This document shows, one piece after another, positions 36,765 through 50,744 of a DNA stretch of 64,000 bases. The position numbers were made by a program, and so were the translations under genes. The notes beneath the pieces were generated by a model. It did not search any database and was not told the origin of the DNA. It was given only the letters and a program-made list of their open reading frames with translations. Each line of letters begins with the position of its first letter. The first letter of the stretch is position 1. The DNA lies in NCBI GenBank assembly GCA_964023205.1, contig OZ026844.1:7066840-7130839 (forward strand), written 5' to 3'. Origin of the DNA: Lutraria lutraria. Taxonomy: Eukaryota > Mollusca > Bivalvia > Venerida > Mactridae.

Positions 36765-39700
36765 TTGAGAGAAAATTTACTTGCGCGGGTGCTTTACGAC
36801 AAATTTTTATCTTTCATTTACTCTTTAATTGTAGATAGTACAGACATGGGACCATTACAGACAAGTAATATACATCAATGGAAATCTGTGGTGAAAGCAG
36901 ATTTGGTATGGTATGGTTACTTTTGGTGTTATTACATTTCTAGAATATCCTGGCGTCAAGATTTTATGACAAATCTAATTTTTTATTTTCTCCTTAAGCG
37001 CTGTTGGTACATGAATGCAACTTTATTTACAAGTAGTTGGCATGGACAGAAGTCAGTGGCAAGGTTGAATATGCTATGCTCTGCTTACTTTTGACTTTAT
37101 TGAAATTCTAGAAATGACCATGTCCGAGGAAAATCTCAGTGAGTTGCTGAACATCTTTGATTTGCAATATCTCTACCATTATTTGGTCTTCAGCATTTAA
37201 AATGCACATGATAGTAATGGATATCCCTGAAAATCTGGGCCCCAAAAGGCGTGGCCATGCTTCGTTTAGCTTGGAAGTTATTAACATTTTAGAAATGGCA
37301 GTTTGAGAGAAAATTTACTTGCGCGGGTGCTTTACGACAAATTTTTATCTTTCATTTACTCTTTAATTGTAGATAGTACAGACATGGGACCATTACAGAC
37401 AAGTAATATACATCAATGGAAATCTGTGGTGAAAGCAGATTTGGTATGGTATGGTTACTTTTGGTGTTATTACATTTCTAGAATATCCTGGCGTCAGGAT
37501 TTTATGACAAATCTATTTTTTTATTTTCTCCTTAAGCGCTGTTGGTACATGAATGCAACTTTATTTACAAGTAGTTGGCATGGACAGAAGTCAGTAGCAA
37601 GGTTCAATTTGCTATGCTCTGCTTACTTTTGACTATTGAAATTCTAGAAATGACCGTCTCCGAGGAAAATCTCAGTGAGTTGCTGAACATCTTTGATTTG
37701 CAATATCTCTACCATTATTTGGTCGTTAGCATTGAAACTGCACATGCTAGTAATGGACATTCCTGAAAATCGGGGACACAAAAGGCGTTGCCATGCTTCG
37801 TTTAGCTTGGAAGTTATTAACATTTTAGAAATGGCAGTTTGAGAGAAAATTTATTTGCGCAGGTGCTTTACGACAATTTTTTATCTTTCATTTACTCTTT
37901 AATTGTAGATAGTACAGACATGGGACCATTACAGACAAGTAATATACATCAATGGAAATCTGTGGTGAAAGCAGATTTGGTATGGTATGGTAACTTTTGG
38001 TGTTATTACATTTCTAGAATATCCTGGCGTCAGGATTTTATGACAAATCTATTTTTTTATTTTCTCCTTAAGCGCTGTTGGTACATGAATGCAACTTTAT
38101 TTACAAGTAGTTGGCATGGACAGAAGTCAGTGGCAAGGTTGAATTTGCTATGCTCTGCTTACTTTTGACTTTATTGAAATTCTAGAAATGACCGTCTCCG
38201 AGGAAAAACTCAGTGAGTTGCTGAACATCTTTGATTTGCAATATCTCTACCATTATTTGGTCTTCAGCATTGAAACTGCACATGCTAGTAATGGACATCC
38301 CTGAAAATCAGGGACACAAAAGGCGTGGCCATGCTTCGTTTAGCTTGGAAGTTATTAACATTTTAGAAATGGCAGTTTGAGAGAAAATTTACTTGTGCGG
38401 GTGCTTTACGACAAATTTTTATCTTTCATTTACTCTTTAATTGTAGATAGTACAGACATGGGACCATTACAGACAAGTAATATACATCAATGGAAATCTG
38501 TGGTGAAAGCAGATTTGGTATGGTATGGTTACTTTTGGTGTTATTACATTTCTAGAATATCCTGGCGTCAGGATTTTACGACAAATCTAATTTTTTATTT
38601 TCTCCTTAAGCGCTGTTGGTACATGAATGCAACTTTATTTACAAGTAGTTGGCATGGACAGAAGTCAGTAGCAAGGTTGAATTTGCTATGCTCTGCTTAC
38701 TTTTGACTTTATTGAAATTCTAGAAATGACCGTCTCCGAGGAAAATCTCAGTGAGTTTCTGAACATCTTTGATTTGCAATATCTCTACCATTATTTGGTC
38801 ATTAGCATTGAAACTGCACATGCTAGTAATGGACATCCCTGAAAACCAGGGACACAAAAGGCGTTGCCATGCTTCGTTTAGCTTGGAAGTTATTAACATT
38901 TTAGAAATGGCAGTTTGAGAGAAAATTTACTTGCGCAGGTGCTTTACGACAATTTTTTATCTTTCATTTACTCTTTAATTGTAGATAGTACAGACATGGG
39001 ACCATTACAGACAAGTAATATACATCAATGGAAATCTGTGGTGAAAGCAGATTTGGTATGGTATGGTAACTTTTGGTGTTATTACATTTCTAGAATATCC
39101 TGGCGTCAGGATTTTATGACAAATCTATTTTTTTATTTTCTCCTTAAGCGCTGTTGGTACATGAATCCAACTTTATTTACAAGTAGTTGGTATGGACAGA
39201 AGTCAGTAGCAAGGTTGAATTTGCTATGCTCTGCTTACTTTTGACTTTATTGAAATTCTAGAAATGACCGTCTCCGAGGAAAAACTCAGTGAGTTGCTGA
39301 ACATCTTTGATTTGCAATATCTCTACCATTATTTGGTCTTCAGCATTGAAACTGCACATGCTAGTAATGGACATCCCTGAAAATCAGGGACACAAAAGGC
39401 GTGGCCATGCTTCGTTTAGCTTGGAAGTTATTAACATTTTAGAAATGGCAGTTTGAGAGAAAATTTACTTGCGCGGGTGCTTTACGACAAATTTTTATCT
39501 TTCATTTACTCTTTAATTGTAGATAGTACAGACATGGGACCATTACAGACAAGTAATATACATCAATGGAAATCTGTGGTGAAAGCAGATTTGGTATGGT
39601 ATGGTTACTTTTGGTGTTATTACATTTCTAGAATATCCTGGCGTCAAGATTTTATGACAAATCTAATTTTTTATTTTCTCCTTAAGCGCTGTTGGTACAT

Positions 39701-40526
39701 GAATGCAACTTTATTTACAAGTAGTTGGCATGGACAGAAGTCAGTGGCAAGGTTGAATATGCTATGCTCTGCTTACTTTTGACTTTATTGAAATTCTAGA
39801 AATGACCATGTCCGAGGAAAATCTCAGTGAGTTGCTGAACATCTTTGATTTGCAATATCTCTACCATTATTTGGTCTTCAGCATTTAAAATGCACATGAT
39901 AGTAATGGATATCCCTGAAAATCTGGGCCCCAAAAGGCGTGGCCATGCTTCGTTTAGCTTGGAAGTTATTAACATTTTAGAAATGGCAGTTTGAGAGAAA
40001 ATTTACTTGCGCGGGTGCTTTACGACAAATTTTTATCTTTCATTTACTCTTTAATTGTAGATAGTACAGACATGGGACCATTACAGACAAGTAATATACA
40101 TCAATGGAAATCTGTGGTGAAAGCAGATTTGGTATGGTATGGTTACTTTTGGTGTTATTACATTTCTAGAATATCCTGGCGTCAGGATTTTATGACAAAT
40201 CTATTTTTTTATTTTCTCCTTAAGCGCTGTTGGTACATGAATGCAACTTTATTTACAAGTAGTTGGCATGGACAGAAGTCAGTAGCAAGGTTCAATTTGC
40301 TATGCTCTGCTTACTTTTGACTATTGAAATTCTAGAAATGACCGTCTCCGAGGAAAATCTCAGTGAGTTTCTGAACATCTTTGATTTGCAATATCTCTAC
40401 CATTATTTGGTCATTAGCATTGAAACTGCACATGCTAGTAATGGACATCCCTGAAAACCAGGGACACAAAAGGCGTTGCCATGCTTCGTTTAGCTTGGAA
40501 GTTATTAACATTTTAGAAATGGCAGT
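36765..40526 (+). repeat. Seven-monomer higher-order repeat, copy 1 (3,762 bp)
   Basis: Seven units starting at 36765, 37303, 37839, 38377, 38915, 39453 and 39991. Two of them (37303, 39991) lack TT in GACTTTATTG, so the higher-order unit is 7 x 538 - 4 = 3,762 bp. Internal order by diagnostic state: AATATGCT; TTCAATTTGC with the TT loss; TTATTTGCGCAGG; TTGTGCGGG; TTGGTATGG; AATATGCT; TTCAATTTGC with the TT loss. Copy 2 follows immediately in the same order. Confidence 0.93.
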
Positions 40527-43500
40527 TTGAGAGAAAATTTACTTGCGCGGGTGCTTTACGACAAATTTTTATCTTTCATTTACTCTTTAATTGTAGATAG
40601 TACAGACATGGGACCATTACAGACAAGTAATATACATCAATGGAAATCTGTGGTGAAAGCAGATTTGGTATGGTATGGTTACTTTTGGTGTTATTACATT
40701 TCTAGAATATCCTGGCGTCAAGATTTTATGACAAATCTAATTTTTTATTTTCTCCTTAAGCGCTGTTGGTACATGAATGCAACTTTATTTACAAGTAGTT
40801 GGCATGGACAGAAGTCAGTGGCAAGGTTGAATATGCTATGCTCTGCTTACTTTTGACTTTATTGAAATTCTAGAAATGACCATGTCCGAGGAAAATCTCA
40901 GTGAGTTGCTGAACATCTTTGATTTGCAATATCTCTACCATTATTTGGTCTTCAGCATTTAAAATGCACATGATAGTAATGGATATCCCTGAAAATCTGG
41001 GCCCCAAAAGGCGTGGCCATGCTTCGTTTAGCTTGGAAGTTATTAACATTTTAGAAATGGCAGTTTGAGAGAAAATTTACTTGCGCGGGTGCTTTACGAC
41101 AAATTTTTATCTTTCATTTACTCTTTAATTGTAGATAGTACAGACATGGGACCATTACAGACAAGTAATATACATCAATGGAAATCTGTGGTGAAAGCAG
41201 ATTTGGTATGGTATGGTTACTTTTGGTGTTATTACATTTCTAGAATATCCTGGCGTCAGGATTTTATGACAAATCTATTTTTTTATTTTCTCCTTAAGCG
41301 CTGTTGGTACATGAATGCAACTTTATTTACAAGTAGTTGGCATGGACAGAAGTCAGTAGCAAGGTTCAATTTGCTATGCTCTGCTTACTTTTGACTATTG
41401 AAATTCTAGAAATGACCGTCTCCGAGGAAAATCTCAGTGAGTTGCTGAACATCTTTGATTTGCAATATCTCTACCATTATTTGGTCGTTAGCATTGAAAC
41501 TGCACATGCTAGTAATGGACATTCCTGAAAATCGGGGACACAAAAGGCGTTGCCATGCTTCGTTTAGCTTGGAAGTTATTAACATTTTAGAAATGGCAGT
41601 TTGAGAGAAAATTTATTTGCGCAGGTGCTTTACGACAATTTTTTATCTTTCATTTACTCTTTAATTGTAGATAGTACAGACATGGGACCATTACAGACAA
41701 GTAATATACATCAATGGAAATCTGTGGTGAAAGCAGATTTGGTATGGTATGGTAACTTTTGGTGTTATTACATTTCTAGAATATCCTGGCGTCAGGATTT
41801 TATGACAAATCTATTTTTTTATTTTCTCCTTAAGCGCTGTTGGTACATGAATGCAACTTTATTTACAAGTAGTTGGCATGGACAGAAGTCAGTGGCAAGG
41901 TTGAATTTGCTATGCTCTGCTTACTTTTGACTTTATTGAAATTCTAGAAATGACCGTCTCCGAGGAAAAACTCAGTGAGTTGCTGAACATCTTTGATTTG
42001 CAATATCTCTACCATTATTTGGTCTTCAGCATTGAAACTGCACATGCTAGTAATGGACATCCCTGAAAATCAGGGACACAAAAGGCGTGGCCATGCTTCG
42101 TTTAGCTTGGAAGTTATTAACATTTTAGAAATGGCAGTTTGAGAGAAAATTTACTTGTGCGGGTGCTTTACGACAAATTTTTATCTTTCATTTACTCTTT
42201 AATTGTAGATAGTACAGACATGGGACCATTACAGACAAGTAATATACATCAATGGAAATCTGTGGTGAAAGCAGATTTGGTATGGTATGGTTACTTTTGG
42301 TGTTATTACATTTCTAGAATATCCTGGCGTCAGGATTTTACGACAAATCTAATTTTTTATTTTCTCCTTAAGCGCTGTTGGTACATGAATGCAACTTTAT
42401 TTACAAGTAGTTGGCATGGACAGAAGTCAGTAGCAAGGTTGAATTTGCTATGCTCTGCTTACTTTTGACTTTATTGAAATTCTAGAAATGACCGTCTCCG
42501 AGGAAAATCTCAGTGAGTTTCTGAACATCTTTGATTTGCAATATCTCTACCATTATTTGGTCATTAGCATTGAAACTGCACATGCTAGTAATGGACATCC
42601 CTGAAAACCGGGGACACAAAAGGCGTTGCCATGCTTCGTTTAGCTTGGAAGTTATTAACATTTTAGAAATGGCAGTTTGAGAGAAAATTTACTTGCGCAG
42701 GTGCTTTACGACAATTTTTTATCTTTCATTTACTCTTTAATTGTAGATAGTACAGACATGGGACCATTACAGACAAGTAATATACATCAATGGAAATCTG
42801 TGGTGAAAGCAGATTTGGTATGGTATGGTAACTTTTGGTGTTATTACATTTCTAGAATATCCTGGCGTCAGGATTTTATGACAAATCTATTTTTTTATTT
42901 TCTCCTTAAGCGCTGTTGGTACATGAATCCAACTTTATTTACAAGTAGTTGGTATGGACAGAAGTCAGTAGCAAGGTTGAATTTGCTATGCTCTGCTTAC
43001 TTTTGACTTTATTGAAATTCTAGAAATGACCGTCTCCGAGGAAAAACTCAGTGAGTTGCTGAACATCTTTGATTTGCAATATCTCTACCATTATTTGGTC
43101 TTCAGCATTGAAACTGCACATGCTAGTAATGGACATCCCTGAAAATCAGGGACACAAAAGGCGTGGCCATGCTTCGTTTAGCTTGGAAGTTATTAACATT
43201 TTAGAAATGGCAGTTTGAGAGAAAATTTACTTGCGCGGGTGCTTTACGACAAATTTTTATCTTTCATTTACTCTTTAATTGTAGATAGTACAGACATGGG
43301 ACCATTACAGACAAGTAATATACATCAATGGAAATCTGTGGTGAAAGCAGATTTGGTATGGTATGGTTACTTTTGGTGTTATTACATTTCTAGAATATCC
43401 TGGCGTCAAGATTTTATGACAAATCTAATTTTTTATTTTCTCCTTAAGCGCTGTTGGTACATGAATGCAACTTTATTTACAAGTAGTTGGCATGGACAGA

Positions 43501-44288
43501 AGTCAGTGGCAAGGTTGAATATGCTATGCTCTGCTTACTTTTGACTTTATTGAAATTCTAGAAATGACCATGTCCGAGGAAAATCTCAGTGAGTTGCTGA
43601 ACATCTTTGATTTGCAATATCTCTACCATTATTTGGTCTTCAGCATTTAAAATGCACATGATAGTAATGGATATCCCTGAAAATCTGGGCCCCAAAAGGC
43701 GTGGCCATGCTTCGTTTAGCTTGGAAGTTATTAACATTTTAGAAATGGCAGTTTGAGAGAAAATTTACTTGCGCGGGTGCTTTACGACAAATTTTTATCT
43801 TTCATTTACTCTTTAATTGTAGATAGTACAGACATGGGACCATTACAGACAAGTAATATACATCAATGGAAATCTGTGGTGAAAGCAGATTTGGTATGGT
43901 ATGGTTACTTTTGGTGTTATTACATTTCTAGAATATCCTGGCGTCAGGATTTTATGACAAATCTATTTTTTTATTTTCTCCTTAAGCGCTGTTGGTACAT
44001 GAATGCAACTTTATTTACAAGTAGTTGGCATGGACAGAAGTCAGTAGCAAGGTTCAATTTGCTATGCTCTGCTTACTTTTGACTATTGAAATTCTAGAAA
44101 TGACCGTCTCCGAGGAAAATCTCAGTGAGTTGCTGAACATCTTTGATTTGCAATATCTCTACCATTATTTGGTCTTCAGCATTGAAACTGCACATGCTAG
44201 TAATGGACATCCCTGAAAACCAGGGACACAAAAGGCGTGGCCATGCTTCGTTTAGCTTGGAAGTTATTAACATTTTAGAAATGGCAGT
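40527..44288 (+). repeat. Seven-monomer higher-order repeat, copy 2 (3,762 bp)
   Basis: Repeats copy 1 unit for unit, including the two TT losses. By eye the copies are almost identical: I noted A at 38848 against G at 42610 (offset exactly 3,762). They diverge only in the last 160 bp or so, where copy 2 has GAGTTGCTG and TCTTCAGC and copy 1 has GAGTTTCTG and TCATTAGC. The duplication is very recent, or alternatively an assembly artefact. Confidence 0.92.
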
Positions 44289-47200
44289 TTGAGAGAAAAT
44301 TTACTTGCGCGGGTGCTTTACGACAAATTTTTATCTTTCATTTACTCTTTAATTGCAGATAGTACAGACATATGACCATTACAGACATGTAATATACATC
44401 AATGAAAATCTGTGGTGTAAGCAGATTTGGTATGGTATGGTTACTTTTGGTGTTATTACATTTCTAGAATATCCTGGCGTCAAGATTTTATGACAAATCT
44501 AATTTTTTATTTTCTCCTTAAGCGCTGTTGGTACATGAATGCAACTTTATTTACAAGTAGTTGGCATGGACAGAAGTCAGTGGCAAGGTTGAATATGCTA
44601 TGCTCTGCTTACTTTTGACTTTATTGAAATTCTAGAAATGACCATGTCCGAGGAAAATCTCAGTGAGTTGCTGAACATCTTTGATTTGCAATATCTCTAC
44701 CATTATTTGGTCTTCAGCATTTAAAATGCACATGATAGTAATGGATATCCCTGAAAATCTGGGCCCCAAAAGGTGTGGCCATGCTTCGTTTACCTTGGAA
44801 GTTATTAACATTTTAGAAATGGCAGTTTGAGAGAAAATTTACTTGCGCGGGTGCTTTACGACAAATTTTTATCTTTCATTTACTCTTTAATTGTAGATAG
44901 TACAAACGTGGGACCATTACAGACAAGTAATATACATCAATGGAAATCTGTGGTGAAAGCAGATTTGGTATGGTATGGTAACTTTTGGTGTAATAACATT
45001 TCTAGAATATCCTGGCGTCAGGATTTTATGACAAATCTATTTTTTTATTTTCTCCTTAAGCGCTGTTGGTACATGAATCCAACTTTATTTACAAGTAGTT
45101 GGCATGGACAGAAGTCAGTAGCAAGGTTGAATTTGCTATGCTCTGCTTACTTTTGACTTTATTGAAATTCTAGAAATGACCGTCTCCGAGGAAAATCTCA
45201 GTGAGTTTCTGAACATCTTTGATTTGCAATATCTCTACCATTATTTGGTCATTAGCATTGAAACTGCACATGCTAGTAATGGACATACCTGAAAATCAGG
45301 GACACAAAAGGCGTTGCCATGCTTCGTTTAGCTTGGAAGTTATTAACATTTTAGAAATGGCAGTTTGAGAGAAAATTTACTTGCGCGGGTGCTTTGCGTC
45401 AATTTTTTATCTTTCATTTACTCTTTAATTGTAGATAGTACAGACATGGGACCATTACAGACAAGTAATATACATCAATGGAAATCTGTGGTGAAAGCAG
45501 ATTTGGTATGGTATGGTAACTTTTGGTGTTATTACATTTCTAGAATATCCTGGCGTCAGGATTTTATGACAAATCTATTTTTTTATTTTCTCCTTAAGCG
45601 CTGTTGGTACATGAATCCAACTTTATGTACAAGTAGTTGGCATGAACAGAAGTCAGTGGCAAGGTTGAATTTGCTATGCTCTGCTTACTTTTGACTTTAT
45701 TGAAATTCTAGAAATGACCGTCTCCGAGGAAAATCTCAGTGAGTTGCTGAACATCTTTGATTTGCAATATCTCTACCATTATTTGGTCTTCAGCATTGAA
45801 ACTGCACATGCTAGTAATGGACATCCCTGAAAATCAGGGACACAAAAGGCGTGGCCATGCTTCGTTTAGCTTGGAAGTTATTAACATTTTAGAAATGGCA
45901 GTTTGAGAGAAAATTTACTTGCGCGGGTGCTTTACGACAAATTTTTATCTTTCATTTACTCTTTAATTGTAGATAGTACAGACATGGGACCATTACAGAC
46001 AAGTAATATACATCAATGGAAATCTGTGGTGAAAGCAGATTTGGTATGGTATGGTTACTTTTGGTGTTATTACATTTCTAGAATATCCTGGCGTCAGGAT
46101 TTTACGACAAATCTAATTTTTTATTTTCTCCTTAAGCGCTGTTGGTACATGAATGCAACTTTATTTACAAGTAGTTGGCATGGACAGAAGTCAGTAGCAA
46201 GGTTGAATTTGCTATGCTCTGCTTACTTTTGACTTTATTGAAATTCTAGAAATGACCGTCTCCGAGGAAAATCTCAGTGAGTTGCTGAACATCTTTGATT
46301 TGCAATATCTCTACCATTATTTGGTCGTTAGCATTGAAACTGCACATGCTAGTAATGGACATACCTGAAAATCGGGGACACAAAAGGCGTTGCCATGCTT
46401 CGTTTAGCTTGGAAGTTATTAACATTTTAGAAATGGCAGTTTGAGAGAAAATTTACTTGCGCAGGTGCTTTACGACAATTTTTTATCTTTCATTTACTCT
46501 TTAATTGTAGATAGTACAGACATGGGACCATTACAGACAAGTAATATACATCAATGGAAATCTGTGGTGAAAGCAGATTTGGTATGGTATGGTAACTTTT
46601 GGTGTTATTACATTTCTAGAATATCCTGGCGTCAGGATTTTATGACAAATCTATTTTTTTATTTTCTCCTTAAGCGCTGTTGGTACATGAATCCAACTTT
46701 ATTTACAAGTAGTTGGCATGGACAGAAGTCAGTAGCAAGGTTGAATTTGCTATGCTCTGCTTACTTTTGACTTTATTGAAATTCTAGAAATGACCGTCTC
46801 CGAGGAAAAACTCAGTGAGTTGCTGAACATCTTTGATTTGCAATATCTCTACCATTATTTGGTCTTCAGCATTGAAACTGCACATGCTAGTAATGGACAT
46901 CCCTGAAAATCAGGGACACAAAAGGCGTGGCCATGCTTCGTTTAGCTTGGAAGTTATTAACATTTTAGAAATGGCAGTTTGAGAGAAAATTTACTTGTGC
47001 GGGTGCTTTACGACAAATTTTTATCTTTCATTTACTCTTTAATTGTAGATAGTACAGACATGGGACCATTACAGACAAGTAATATACATCAATGGAAATC
47101 TGTGGTGAAAGCAGGTTTGGTATGGTATGGTTACTTTTGGTGTTATTACATTTCTAGAATATCCTGGCGTCAGGATTTTACGACAAATCTAATTTTTTAT

Positions 47201-47516
47201 TTTCTCCTTAAGCGCTGTTGGTACATGAATGCAACTTTATTTACAAGTAGTTGGCATGGACAGAAGTCAGTAGCAAGGTTGAATTTGCTATGCTCTGCTT
47301 ACTTTTGACTTTATTGAAATTCTAGAAATGACCGTCTCCGAGGAAAATCTCAGTGAGTTTCTGAACATCTTTGATTTGCAATATCTCTACCATTATTTGG
47401 TCTTCAGCATTTAAACTGCACATGATAGTAATGGATATCCCTGAAAATCTGGGCCCCAAAAGGTGTGGCCATGCTTCGTTTACCTTGGAAGTTATTAACA
47501 TTTTAGAAATGGCAGT

Positions 47517-50500
47517 TTGAGAGAAAATTTACTTGCGCGGGTGCTTTACGACAAATTTTTATCTTTCATTTACTCTTTAATTGTAGATAGTACAAACGTG
47601 GGACCATTACAGACAAGTAATATACATCAATGGAAATCTGTGGTGAAAGCAGATTTGGTATGGTATGGTAACTTTTGGTGTAATAACATTTCTAGAATAT
47701 CCTGGCGTCAGGATTTTATGACAAATCTATTTTTTTATTTTCTCCTTAAGCGCTGTTGGTACATGAATCCAACTTTATTTACAAGTAGTTGGCATGGACA
47801 GAAGTCTGTAGCAAGGTTGAATTTGCTATGCTCTGCTTACTTTTGACTTTATTGAAATTCTAGAAATGACCGTCTCCGAGGAAAAACTCAGTGAGTTGCT
47901 GAACATCTTTGATTTGCAATATCTCTACCATTATTTGGTCTTCAGCATTGAAACTGCACATGCTAGTAATGGACATCCCTGAAAATCAGGGACACAAAAG
48001 GCGTGGCCATGCTTCGTTTAGCTTGGAAGTTATTAACATTTTAGAAATGGCAGTTTGAGAGAAAATTTACTTGCGCGGGTGCTTTACGACAAATTTTTAT
48101 CTTTCATTTACTCTTTAATTGTAGATAGTACAGACATGGGACCATTACAGACAAGTAATATACATCGATGGAAATCTGTGGTGAAAGCAGATTTGGTATG
48201 GTATGGTTACTTTTGGTGTTATTACATTTCTAGAATATCCTGGCGTCAGGATTTTACGACAAATCTAATTTTTTATTTTCTCCTTAAGCACTGTTGGTAC
48301 ATGAATGCAACTTTATTTACAAGTAGTTGGCATGGACAGAAGTCAGTAGCAAGGTTGAATTTGCTATGCTCTGCTTACTTTTGACTTTATTGAAATTCTA
48401 GAAATGACCGTCTCCGAGGAAAATCTCAGTGAGTTGCTGAACATCTTTGATTTGCAATATCTCTACCATTATTTGGTCTTCAGCATTGAAACTGCACATG
48501 CTAGTAATGGACATCCCTGAAAACCAGGGACACAAAAGGCGTGGCCATGCTTCGTTTAGCTTGGAAGTTATTAACATTTTAGAAATGGCAGTTTGAGAGA
48601 AAATTTACTTGCGCGGGTGCTTTACGACAAATTTTTATCTTTCATTTACTCTTTAATTGTAGATAGTACAGACATATGACCATTACAGACATGTAATATA
48701 CATCAATGAAAATCTGTGGTGAAAGCAGATTTGGTATGGTATGGTTACTTTTGGTGTTATTACATTTCTAGAATATCCTGGCGTCAAGATTTTATGACAA
48801 ATCTAATTTTTTATTTTCTCCTTAAGCGCTGTTGGTACATGAATGCAACTTTATTTACAAGTAGTTGGCATGGACAGAAGTCAGTGGCAAGGTTGAATAT
48901 GCTATGCTCTGCTTACTTTTGACTTTATTGAAATTCTAGAAATGACCATGTCCGAGGAAAATCTCAGTGAGTTGCTGAACATCTTTGATTTGCAATATCT
49001 CTACCATTATTTGGTCTTCAGCATTTAAAATGCACATGATAGTAATGGATATCCCTGTAAATCTGGGCCCCAAAAGGTGTGGCCATGCTTCGTTTACCTT
49101 GGAAGTTATTAACATTTTAGAAATGGCAGTTTGAGAGAAAATTTACTTGCGCGGGTGCTTTACGACAAATTTTTATCTTTCATTTACTCTTTAATTGTAG
49201 ATAGTACAAACGTGGGACCATTACAGACAAGTAATATACATCAATGGAAATCTGTGGTGAAAGCAGATTTGGTATGGTATGGTAACTTTTGGTGTAATAA
49301 CATTTCTAGAATATCCTGGCGTCAGGATTTTATGACAAATCTATTTTTTTATTTTCTCCTTAAGCGCTGTTGGTACATGAATCCAACTTTATTTACAAGT
49401 AGTTGGCATGGACAGAAGTCTGTAGCAAGGTTGAATTTGCTATGCTCTGCTTACTTTTGACTTTATTGAAATTCTAGAAATGAACGTCTCCGAGGAAAAA
49501 CTCAGTGAGTTGCTGAACATCTTTGATTTGCAATATCTCTACCATTATTTGGTCTTCAGCATTGAAACTGCACATGCTAGTAATGGACATCCCTGAAAAT
49601 CAGGGACACAAAAGGCGTGGCCATGCTTCGTTTAGCTTGGAAGTTATTAACATTTTAGAAATGGCAGTTTGAGAGAAAATTTACTTGCGCGGGTGCTTTA
49701 CGACAAATTTTTATCTTTCATTTACTCTTTAATTGTAGATAGTACAGACATGGGACCATTACAGACAAGTAATATACATCGATGGAAATCTGTGGTGAAA
49801 GCAGATTTGGTATGGTATGGTTACTTTTGGTGTTATTACATTTCTAGAATATCCTGGCGTCAGGATTTTACGACAAATCTAATTTTTTATTTTCTCCTTA
49901 AGCGCTGTTGGTACATGAATCCAACTTTATTTACAAGTAGTTGGCATGGACAGAAGTCAGTAGCAAGGTTGAATTTGCTATGCTCTGCTTACTTTTGACT
50001 TTATTGAAATTCTAGAAATGACCGTCTCCGAGGAAAATCTCAGTGAGTTGCTGAACATCTTTGATTTGCAATATCTCTACCATTATTTGGTCTTCAGTAT
50101 TGAAACTGCACATGCTAGTAATGGACATCCCTGAAAACCAGGGACACAAAAGGCGTGGCCATGCTTCGTTTAGCTTGGAAGTTATTAACATTTTAGAAAT
50201 GGCAGTTTGAGAGAAAATTTACTTGCGCGGGTGCTTTACGACAAATTTTTATCTTTCATTTACTCTTTAATTGTAGATAGTACAGACATATGACCATTAC
50301 AGACATGTAATATACATCAATGAAAATCTGTGGTGAAAGCAGATTTGGTATGGTATGGTTACTTTTGGTGTTATTACATTTCTAGAATATCCTGGCGTCA
50401 AGATTTTATGACAAATCTAATTTTTTATTTTCTCCTTAAGCGCTGTTGGTACATGAATGCAACTTTATTTACAAGTAGTTGGCATGGACAGAAGTCAGTG

Positions 50501-50744
50501 GCAAGGTTGAATATGCTATGCTCTGCTTACTTTTGACTTTATTGAAATTCTAGAAATGACCGTCTCCGAGGAAAATCTCAGTGAGTTGCTGAACATCTTT
50601 GATTTGCAATATCTCTACCATTATTTGGTCTTCAGCATTTAAAATGCACATGCTAGTAATGGATATCCCTGAAAATCTGGGCCCCAAAAGGTGTGGCCAT
50701 GCTTCGTTTACCTTGGAAGTTATTAACATTTTAGAAATGGCAGT
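47517..50744 (+). repeat. A-B-C trimer higher-order repeat, two copies (1,614 bp each)
   Basis: Units at 47517/48055/48593 and 49131/49669/50207 follow the order A-B-C. A has ACAAACGTGGG, GTGTAATAACATT and GTCTGTAGC. B has CATCGATGG with the ATGGGACC start intact. C has CATATGACC, ACATGTAATATAC, ATGAAAATCTG and GAATATGC. The spacing between copies is exactly 1,614 bp. Confidence 0.9.
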
